DNA of 64,000 nt, taken from NCBI GenBank assembly GCA_014529385.2, contig CM043951.1, positions 107,600,384-107,664,383 on the forward strand, written 5' to 3'. Every line of letters begins with the position of its first letter. Position 1 is the first letter of the stretch. The DNA is from Adiantum capillus-veneris. Its lineage: Eukaryota; Streptophyta; Polypodiopsida; Polypodiales; Pteridaceae. Below are positions 55,949-64,000 of this stretch, piece by piece. The notes below the pieces were generated by a model. That model was given only the letters and a program-made list of their open reading frames with translations, had not been told where the DNA came from and did not search any database. The position numbers and the translations under genes are program-made.

Positions 55949-57198
55949 ATGGCTAACAATAGTAAAGAGAGTGAAATTAATGTTGATAACTTTGATTTGC
56001 TAATGAGCAAGCTACTAATGATGCCCCGATGCTTGTTAACTATCTTGTTTCTAGGCTTCAACAAGCCATGGGCAATCCATCCCTCCAAAGTGAAGTGCAA
56101 CGACAACTACGTGCTCATGGGATTCTTCAAGCTCCTCACCATGACGAGATAACACCTAGGAAGCCTCCTTGTGAGTCGTCGAAGCTCAAGAAATTCAAAG
56201 AGGGAGGGAAGAGCATCTCTTTCCTTACCTATGATGGAACTTTTGGTGCTACGAACAAAGTCTTGGCCTTTATCCAACAATTTGATGTGGCGTTCGGAGA
56301 TGAGGGCTTCACGGAGTCCTCTAAGCTTCGCCATGTAGCTATGCACTTTCAAAAGTCTGCCAGACAATGGTGGTCTAGCCTACAGGCCAACGGTGAAGCT
56401 CCACGAACATGGAAAGCTTTAAGAGCTTCCATTATGAAGCAGTTTTTGGCCACCGATGCCAAAGACAAAGTACTCACCGAATGGCGAAGCTTGAAGCTCT
56501 CTCCCTATGAATCCATCCACAAATATGTAGACAAGTTTTGGGACCTACAACGCAAAGCCACTTTCTTCAAAAAGTTGGATTTTGGGGAGCAAAAGTAGCA
56601 ATTTTGTGTAGGCTTAACCGAAGAAATGGCGGAGTATGTCAACTCCCAAAGGCCACGCACCATATCGACGGTAATATATCATACGATGGTGGCATCTCGA
56701 ATCAATTTCCAAACAGGGGCTAAGAGGAATTCTAAGCCCCCTGAAAACAAGGGTGCCAATGAGCCTAAGGGGAAGGACAATGTCCAAAAGTCTCCTAAGG
56801 TCAATTCCAACAAAGCTAAAGAGAAGGGAGTTTATAAAGGTAAAAATAAACTCTCTCCTGAAGATCTTGAGCATATCTCAAGGATAACCGGTGTTTCAAG
56901 TGCGGCGAACAAGGGCATGCGTACCGCGCTTGTCCCCAAAAGAACAACCGCCATGATCCTCTTAGAGCTACCTTGATCGAAATCCAAGAGGAGGAAACTC
57001 ACCACAAAGGATCTCCTCTATGCCATGCTTGTGGAAAGGTAAGAGAACATGATGCTTTTATTCTCTTTGACCCCGGTTCTACTCATAATTTTATATCTAT
57101 AGAGTTGGCCACCAAGCTAGGCATACAAACCTACGAGATGGGAGATGTCCTACCTGCAGACGGTGATTTCAAGGGGCAAGAAGCTTCAGTCACTCCCT
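55949..57198 (+). pseudogene. gag: Gag and protease of chromovirus G
   Basis: ATG 55949 (M-A-N-N-S-K-E-S), with a frameshift at about 56025. The core reads L-V-S-R-L-Q-Q-A-M-G, F-L-T-Y-D-G-T-F-G-A-T-N-K, A-R-Q-W-W-S-S-L, W-K-A-L-R-A-S-I-M-K-Q-F-L and S-I-H-K-Y-V-D-K-F-W, then a TAG at 56596. A Lys/Asn-rich spacer precedes a knuckle C-F-K-C-G-E-Q-G-H-A-Y-R-A-C (56892-56933) in a shifted frame. Protease F-I-L-F-D-P-G-S-T-H-N-F-I-S (about 57057) has the usual chromovirus D-P-G-S site. The frame leaves gypsy at 57198. Confidence 0.82.
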
Positions 57199-58712
57199 TT
57201 TGCTGGCAGCAATTCGTCTGGAAATTCTGGTGATAAGGGCAAAAAGAAGATGCGTTGCCATTATTGTAAAGCCAATGATCACTTGATCAAGTCGTGTCCT
57301 AAGTTGAAGGCCAAAGAGGCTAAGAAGAAAGAGGGTGGTTCCACTGCAAATGCTGGTTCCACTACAAATGCAGCCATTGTTGAGTCTTCTGTGAAAGGAG
57401 ACTGTGTTGCTGATGTTGATGCAGAATGGGCTTTAGCGCAGAGTGCACTTACAATCCTGCTGTCCATGATGCATGCTTGTCAGTTGCTGCAGATTCACAT
57501 GTGTGGTATTTTGACAGTGGTGCTACAAAGCACATTACCTCACATCGTGAATTGTTTACCTCTCTCGAGTCTGTCCCTCATGGGAATTCAGTCACTTGTG
57601 CCAACAACGCCTCTGATCCAATTCAAGGAGTTGGAAAGATTGTGCTCACTGCTGCTAATGGCAGTTCCTTCACACTTGTTGATGCACTTTATGTACTTGG
57701 GATCAAGAAGAATCTCTTATCTATATCCGCAATTGCTAGACTTGGACTTGTAGTCAAATTTGTGGATGACAGATGTACAATTCATGATCTCAGTTTTGGT
57801 GATGAAATTGTTGCATCTGGGCTTCTGTGCCGTGGGCTGTATAAGCTCACTTTGTATGACAAGTGTGGACAAAATTTTGCAAATGCTGTTGCAGATTCAA
57901 GGGCTATTTCAGATGCAAAACTTTTGCATGCACGTTTTGGTCATCTGAATTTTGCCAGTTTGCTGCGTTTGCAGAAATCTGATATGGTTGCTTCTTTGCC
58001 GCCCCTTGAAGCACCTGTCAAACATGTTTGTGAAGGCTGTATTTTGGGTAAGATGCAGCGTTCTAAGTTTTCAAAGGATGGTTCAGCTAGGGCCACATGC
58101 AGGTTGCAGCTTGTGCATAGTGATGTTTGTGGGCCCATGCAAACTCCGTCCTTGGGCAATTACCTGTACTTCGTGACTTTCATTGATGATTACTCCACGC
58201 ATGCATGGGTATTTCCACTTAAAGCGAAGTCCGAAGTCTTTATGTGCTTCAAACAATTTCTGGCTATGGCTGAAAATGTCTCGAAATGTACTATGGGCAC
58301 CCTCCGTTCAGATCGAGGGGGGGAGTATATGTCTCATGAATTTAATGCATTTCTGGCTAGTCGTGGGATAAAACACCAATGTACAGTGCCTTATACACCT
58401 CAGTAAAATGGTGTTGCTGAGAGGAAAAACAGGTCACTGACGGAAATGGCACGATGTATGGTCAAAAGTCAAGCTTTACCGCATTCTTTTTGGCTTGAGG
58501 CCATCATGTGTGCCACTTATGTACTTAACAGGTGTCCTACGAAAGCTTTGCAGTCTATTACTCCATATGAAGCATGGCATGATAGAAAACCTTCTATTGA
58601 GCACATGCGTGTTTTTGGTTGTTTGGCATATGCTTTGGTGCCACAAGTGCAGCGCAGAAAATTGGATGATAAGGCTGTCAAATGTATTTTTGTTGGTTAT
58701 AGTGCTGAAAGC
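57199..58712 (+). pseudogene. pol: Copia A middle segment: zinc knuckle, protease, integrase
   Basis: Knuckle C-H-Y-C-K-A-N-D-H-L-I-K-S-C (57256-57297). After a frameshift at about 57440, protease W-Y-F-D-S-G-A-T-K-H-I-T. Integrase: H-A-R-F-G-H-L with C-E-G-C, then V-H-S-D-V-C-G-P, R-S-D-R-G-G-E-Y and G-V-A-E-R-K-N. A TAA (58404-58406) replaces the Gln of P-Q-N-G-V. It ends in C-I-F-V-G-Y-S-A-E-S at 58712. It begins exactly where the gag piece on the opposite strand stops, so it looks like an inverted segment of the same element. Confidence 0.85.
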
Positions 58713-59500
58713 TAGGAACATAATTTTTGCCACTCGCAGCAGAACCATAAGAAGTGGCTGCATTGCTGTTACCACCCTTTCTTTGAGAAGCAATAAAAGC
58801 CTGTTCAACTGCACGCTGTCTAGTCCTGTTTTTTCTGGACAGTGACTCTTGCAGCAGCAATGTGCATAATGCATCAAACTTGACAACTTCAGGATTTCCT
58901 TGGGTCATCAGTCTCCAAGTACTAGCAAATCTCTCGTAGGAATCTGGTAAGGCATCAAGAACCGTCTGCACAAGGGAACTGTCTGAAATGACTTCACCTG
59001 CAGAAATAAGCTGCTCATTGATATCCTTGACACTAGCAAGGAAAGTGTCCATATCATCTTCCTCATGCATAATCTTCGACTCCAGCTCTTTACGCAGCAA
59101 AGCAATTTTAGCCTCATTGCGGCTTGCATAAAGACCTGCTAGAATATCCCAAGCCTGTTTTGCACATTTTGCAGAACGGATGTGAGGAACAATGGTGCGC
59201 TTCATAGACAACGCAATCAATGCATGAGCCTGCGCATCCTTAACATCCCAATGAGCTTGTTCTGTCGTAGGCAAAACAACTCTAACAGCTGCAATCCTTG
59301 CAGCAAGACCTGCAACATCCTCAACATCGCCTACATCCTCAGAACCAGGACGTACATCAATGCCCTGCACAATGTTCCAGACACCCTTTGACACAAGAAC
59401 ATGTTGCATCATATAAGCCCACATAGGGTAGTTGTCCCCATCCAACCTGTCCTCAGCAGCAAACATCTTGAACACATCTGTGTTGTTGTTGTCAGCCATG
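58713..59500 (-). CDS. gag: Gag of copia A (N-terminal part)
   Basis: The best start is M-A-D-N-N-N-T-D-V-F (ATG at 59498-59500). The upstream in-frame ATG at 59559 adds a segment unlike gag. UBN2-type copia gag: N-Y-P-M-W-A-Y-M-M, A-K-Q-A-W-D-I-L-A-G-L-Y, L-P-D-S-Y-E-R-F-A. About 260 residues are open without a stop, then S-G-K-N-Y-V-P, after which the reading enters the reversed integrase of the neighbouring segment. The zinc knuckle expected next is at 57256 on the other strand. Confidence 0.85.
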
Positions 59501-59847
59501 GTAAATGCTGCACCTGATGTGAAAACTGCCCGAAAATAGGAGAAACGGAGCGGGAACAACCTATGCTATTTAGCACAAACCGTAGAAGACTGTAAGGCAC
59601 CTGTTATGCAGAAAACGGCACTGACAGAAATTTTGCACAAAATGACAAAATAGCCTGTGCAGTACTGCCTGTAGTGGAAATGGAGGCCGAAATGAGCCCA
59701 AATCGAAATTCTGAGCAGACCAAGCTCTTTGAGCTTACCCAAAATTTTTGTCGACCTGCGAACGCTCGCCAAAGCTCACTGAAATCGGAGAAGGTGAGCA
59801 GGCGTGTGCTGGAGCAGCAGGCGACTAAGCCCGGGAGGACGTGACCT

Positions 59848-59859
59848 GCTCTGATACCA
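59848..59859 (-). other. Primer-binding site of copia A
   Basis: gctctgatacca on the plus strand, that is TGGTATCAGAGC on the minus strand, two bases after the 5' LTR. Confidence 0.9.
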
Positions 59860-59861
59860 AT

Positions 59862-60087
59862 TGTTGGAATTAGGGTTGCAGAGAAACACACACAGCTTCG
59901 AGAAGACAAAGGAAGCTCAAGGCACACAATAGAGAGTGTGTTACTTAGTGTGCAATGGAAAGATAGATAGCCTTAGAGTGATGGGCGTATATACAATGCA
60001 CAGGGGAAAAAACCTCCTAAAGAGGGAAAAAAGTCCCGGCAGTCCTAGTGTGTTCACACACATCACTACCACATGTATATGGTAACA
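59862..60087 (-). repeat. 5' LTR of copia A
   Basis: Minus strand TGTTACCATATACATG to CTAATTCCAACA, 226 bp. Highly similar to 26249-26475, including TATA box and the g-ttttttccc block. The five outer bases are attcc (60088-60092). Confidence 0.9.
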
Positions 60088-62659
60088 ATTCCTCTATAGT
60101 CGGGATCTCCAAGCTTGTGTAAGCTGCGTTTGAATCTAGGGTAGACATGATTTCTGGGCTTAAGATCTTTTGCTTGGTTCAAGTAGACTTAGTCCATTGT
60201 GTTCAAGTTCTTTGGTTAGGGAAAAGTCGAAACTATGTCCAAAACCGCAACCGTTTCATCACAATTCTCGCAAATTGTCGCTTTCAGACACCCCTAACTT
60301 GCAGATGTATTTTGAGGCCTCAAACAACGTTTTTTCAAAGTTGAACTAAATGGTTGCCATCAGCATACATTTAGTTCAAGTTTTTCTCTAAGATCTGTAG
60401 AGCCGCTCTCAGGCTACGTTTTGATATAAAAACTTTTCCGATCCGATACCGTTTGTGAAAGTTATGGCCAAAACAGTGAAATGCAATTTAGAATGGTCAA
60501 AATGAGTCCAAATTCAATTTTAAAAGAAGATTTGGGATCTCTGTGACACTGTGAACACTTCTGTATGGTCAAAATTACAGTTGGACCCTAAAATTGGCCC
60601 AGAATTTAACAAAATTTGGTCCAGAGACTCCCCTTAAGTCCAGCAACACAATGGTATGCTCATAATTTCATTTGGACCTAAAAATGGCCTTGAGACATCC
60701 TACGCGTAGGATGTCTTTTTGCTCATAATGACTTGAAATTTTCACCCCAACTTCTCCTTGATGTGGTGATCACAGTGGTGTGCTCATAGGTTGGTTTGGA
60801 GTCCTAAATCAAGTTGGAGACATCCTACGCGTAGGATGTCTAACTGCTCAAATTTTGTCCAAACTTGATCCCAAGATTCTCCTAGTGCTCAGCAACCCAA
60901 TGGTATGCTCAAAATTGAATTTGGATGCCAATAGGTCAAGATTTGGGCTGCATAAGCTTCTAGTGCACTCCAAGAGTAGGATGTCTGACAATTCTTGTCT
61001 TTGCTTGGTAAATAGGCCAAACAAGGTCCAAATTCACTTTTGAAAAAAGTTCTGGAATCCTTGAGACACTTAGAACCTCCCTATATGGCCAAAGTAGAAT
61101 TTTGACCACTTTATGACCCTGGAGACATCCTACGCGTAGGATGTCTTTTTGCTCTGTTTCAGCTCAAACTTGCACTGTAGCTTCCCCTTGATGTGCTAAA
61201 CTCATAGCTATTTTTTTTTATTCTGACACCTATAGGTTGGTCAAATGATCAAGAATCTGTTCCAAAAGCCTCATGTCTGTTCTAATGAATTCCCAAGTCA
61301 AATCAACTCCAAATTGGACCAAATTTGCCTAGGACGCTTATCTAAGGCTATATGACAGCATAATATGGTCACAGTAGAATTTTGGTTTCAGAATTATGCA
61401 GTAGACATCCTACGCGTAGGATGTCTTTTTGCTCAGAAGGAACCCAAACTTGGACCAAAGATCCCCCTAGTCTTCAGCAACCCACCGATATGCTTAGATT
61501 TTAGTTTGGATCTCAAAAGACCCCAAAACTAGCTATTCTTGCCTTTTGTCTGTCCAAAAACGCTAACGTCTGTTCAATCTTCATTTTCACTGACCCAAAT
61601 GAGATGAAATTTATCACATGCACTCAATACAACAGTTAGAACATGGAGTCATCCTATGGTTTGGTCTCAAAATTAGGCCTTGGACACAATTTGGGTAGGA
61701 TTTCTACAGGGTGATCTGGGCATTTGTTTTTTGAAAATATGAGGTTACCAGTGTGTTTAGAAGGTAGGTTTTACCCTATTTTCACCTGGAAAGTGGAAAT
61801 TTGACCAAATTTTGACAAATCAAAGCCAAAAGACGAGAATATTTTTTTCAGACTAAAGTGTCCCTGATGCTTCCTTATGCTCTCAGCAAGTGCAAGTATG
61901 CTTTACAATTGCAAAAACATGCAAAAATCACTCAATTTAAGCCTTTTTTGAAATTTTACGTTTTCTGACTCCGTCTTTTGGCTTTTGGTCAACAAAAATA
62001 GGGAAAAACACCCAAGTCAATATGTTACTAGAGTAAAACCTACCCTCTGAACCCACTCGTAACCTCAGTTTTTCCTAATTCCCTGCCAAAAGTGCCCTGG
62101 AGACATCCTACGCATAGGATGTCTACTGTCTTAAAATGTAATTTTTTTCTGGCAATAGTATTCCCTATGCTCTGTAGAGCTCTCAGCAATAATCACAAAA
62201 AAAAAAAAATGGACTTCAAATCAGCTTCCAAACACAATTTACTGTCTTTCCTACTTAGTATTTTCCACTTCTCTGATGAGCCTAACAGCAACTAAGACAT
62301 GCATAAAGTACTCTAGATCAGTAATTAAGATATCCTACTTACCCTACTCCTACTCATCAATGTGAGATGGTGATTTTGATGTCTTGGTTGCTTCCTAGCC
62401 TCACACGGAATCTCAAGTCAACCTACCACCACATCTACCACTCCAACTCCTACTCTCTACACCACAACCTACTCTAATCCATAGATCCTAACTAAACCTA
62501 TCTAATCGCAGACCCTCGGCAAGACACACGCTTCCTAGCTATCCACTTGATCACGGAATATCCTCTTCCGGATCCACTTAAGAAAAACACTTTCTTTAGA
62601 CGAAACTAAATCAAGCAACCATCACACGAGTGTTAGTAGGAAACCTACTTAGGTCCTTG
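60088..62659 (-). repeat. Untranslated leader of element C with five 24-nt palindromes
   Basis: No gene in 2.6 kb. The 12-mer AGACATCCTACG followed by its reverse complement occurs at 60693-60716, 60818-60841, 61123-61146 and 61403-61426 without any mismatch. At 62101-62124 there is one central change, and at about 60972-60987 a worn half-site. Most copies are followed by t-t-t-t-t-g-c-t-c. Between them are diverged quasi-repeats (ccagagactcccc, ggtatgctcataatt). Confidence 0.85.
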
Positions 62660-62679
62660 TGTCCCCGGCAGCGGCGCCA
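62660..62679 (-). other. Primer-binding site of element C (Asp-type tRNA)
   Basis: Minus strand TGGCGCCGCTGCCGGGGACA, one base from the LTR end; nearly canonical for Athila/Tat-like plant elements. Confidence 0.88.
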
Positions 62680-62680
62680 A

Positions 62681-63647
62681 TGTTGCGGGAGCGACTCACA
62701 CACCCATGAAGTGCATGCAAACACTACCTAGATCAACATAATGTCAATCGAGAACACAGATGACACGATAGGCACACGGAGGAATCTCTTTAGCTTGTCA
62801 GGCTGAGACCATCCTACTCATACAACACTCTGGAAGGCCAACTATACCACAGTCAAGAACCTCACTGCTCTCAACTACACCACCTAGCCACATACATACA
62901 TACGGAAGGTAACTCACCTAATCATGCCAGATTCGTACGAAACTTAAGGAACACCATCCCCTCACTAGGATACACCTGTCCCTAAGCTTCTACACTCAAA
63001 ACCCTCACTCTAAACCCATCTGCGAAAAACGCGTAGGATGACATAGCAGAACTTTGAATGTGCCCGAAACTGAAATTTATGAGTACCAATGCGTAGCTTA
63101 TGTCGCCACGATTCTATAGACTACTAGCACTCAGAAAACAGACATCGTTTGATACACTTACGGCCACAAATAGCTCATAGATGCGTTGACGTGTGCGCTT
63201 CATCTCGCGTGGAATGCCTGGCGTTGTCGCGTAGCTCTCCTCAAGCCTACAACAATGGTGCAGTCGAATCTCCAATGTGTTGAGCGAGCCGGGCGTAGCT
63301 AGAGGATAAAGCTCACGCTCACTCTCTTTCTCTCTCACACACAGTAGATGGCAGCGCTAAAGTTTTGATTATGATTAAAGTCCCCCCCCCCCCCCCTTTT
63401 ACAAAATGACCTAGGTACCTTATATACTAAGGCTACCTTAGGTTTAACCAAAAATGGGGTTGAAAGGGTCAAATGGCTTTGTATTTACAATGTGGAAGTG
63501 CCATTGTACCCCGACTTCTGAAACTAGAATAACTATTCATTACAAATGACATTTATAGCCATAATCGGCAACATTTCATAACTCGCAAAAGATAAGACTT
63601 TGGTACGAAACTTGAGTTATGTTGTGTTGTTGACCCAACGGTCAACA
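62681..63647 (-). repeat. 5' LTR of element C
   Basis: Minus strand TGTTGACCGTTGGG to CCCGCAACA, 967 bp, partner of 32957-33929. Carries the TATA box, a poly-C (poly-G on the element strand) run of 15-16 at about 63382-63396, and the half-site CATCCTACGCGT (63031-63042). Confidence 0.9.
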
Positions 63648-63652
63648 TTTTG
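63648..63652 (-). other. Outer flank of element C (caaaa on the minus strand)
   Basis: Probable target duplication, matching caaac at 33930-33934 in four of five bases. Confidence 0.55.
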
Positions 63653-64000
63653 CTTTCATGGTAGGCCAATAGAAATATGTTTCAATCCCTTTTAGGGTAG
63701 ACTAAATCCCTCTATGCCCAGCATAAGGAAGAGCATGAGATTCATACATTACTTTCGCACGTAGTGAGTTAGTAACGCATAGTCTATTGCCATAGAGAAG
63801 AACCATGTTGTAAAGTAAATGGTTCCTCTTTCTTCCCTAGTGCAAGGGCTGAAATCACATCTCTAAAATTGGGATCAATAGCATACTCATCTATCATAGA
63901 AGATAGATCATTGTGAGTTGCTATGGAAACTGCATTTGCTCTCGGCCATCTTGAGAGTGCATCGGCTACTTGATTACGCTTGCCAGCAATGTCAACAATA
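63653..64000 (-). pseudogene. pol: Chromovirus E, RNase H end and integrase linker
   Basis: Minus-strand text parallels F at 44440-44830: end of RNase H, S-I-A-T-H-N-D-L-S-S-M-I-D-E-Y-A-I-D-P, A-L-A-L-G-K-K and F-Y-W-P-T-M-K at the edge of the insertion. Two or more stops are present. It breaks off at a-t-g-a-a-a-g, the point where the plus-strand piece at 42432 continues with catacaagagtatg. Confidence 0.75.

Larger units (their letters stand above)
54135..57198 (+). mobile_element. Chromovirus G, 5' half (LTR, gag, protease)
   Basis: LTR, initiator-Met primer site, gag and protease, ending at S-V-T-P just before the protease/RT linker. At 57199 the sequence becomes copia A. The complementary 3' half is at 15129-18648 on the minus strand. 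Confidence 0.82.

Noticed and set aside
57199..60087. Two independent copia elements in opposite orientation
   Set aside because: Their ends are exactly complementary within one element, and the target duplication pairs the 5' LTR with the one at 26249; an inverted segment explains everything.
60693..62124. Evenly repeated palindromes resembling a CRISPR array
   Set aside because: Spacing is irregular (about 125-700 bases), the intervening sequence is quasi-repetitive leader, and the context is a plant LTR element with no cas genes.
1..64000. tRNA, rRNA or snRNA genes
   Set aside because: None was recognised by eye; only tRNA-complementary primer sites of retrotransposons are present.

Overview
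The window looks like intergenic heterochromatin from a land plant with a large genome. Almost every base belongs to a nested stack of LTR retrotransposons (Ty3/gypsy and Ty1/copia), plus one CACTA-type DNA transposon end. Primer-binding sites match the plant initiator-Met tRNA (TGGTATCAGAGC) or an Asp-type tRNA (TGGCGCCG-TGCCGGGGA), and GT-AG introns are short. I cannot name the species. No rRNA or tRNA gene, and no intact host gene, was recognised.

Layout, with my own labels. 1-242 is an LTR scrap and 534-3033 a decayed gypsy (K). 3799-4132 is a TATA box and gene start cut by an LTR insertion. 4133-13325 is element I, a non-autonomous gag-protease LTR element. 13326-14568 is the right end of a CACTA transposon. 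14569-15128 is LTR fragment J. 15129-18648 (-) is the 3' half of chromovirus G. 18649-26475 is the 3' part of copia A, carrying the nearly complete copia B (20108-25660). 26476-33929 is the body and 3' LTR of element C, and 33935-42426 is element D; both are relatives of I. 42432-43995 is the integrase end of chromovirus E, then comes the inverted chromovirus fragment F (43996-49277), then the rest of the E LTR (to 49728). 49729-53259 is an island with no recognisable transposon. 53260-54134 is chromovirus fragment H and 54135-57198 the 5' half of G. 57199-58712 (+) and 58713-60087 (-) are the missing middle and 5' end of copia A. 60088-63647 (-) is the missing leader and 5' LTR of C. 63653-64000 (-) is the missing upstream part of E.

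The main result is that four elements (G, copia A, C, E) are each split between the two sides of the window with complementary ends and opposite orientation. Flipping 18649-57198 and, separately, 57199-58712 restores all of them to single co-linear minus-strand elements. It also reunites the 5-bp target duplication of copia A (ggaat at 26476, attcc at 60088). This reads as a three-break double inversion of about 38.5 kb and 1.5 kb, or as an assembly error of that exact shape.

The second result concerns I, C and D. They are large elements with Asp-type primer sites that encode gag, zinc knuckles and a protease-like domain, but no reverse transcriptase or integrase. They share a repeated Trp-(Ile/Val)-Pro-Lys motif. 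In I and C the long untranslated leader carries a family-specific palindrome five or six times, with a related site in the LTR. Autonomous chromoviruses (E, F, G, H) and copias (A, B) lie beside them; all copies here carry disabling lesions.
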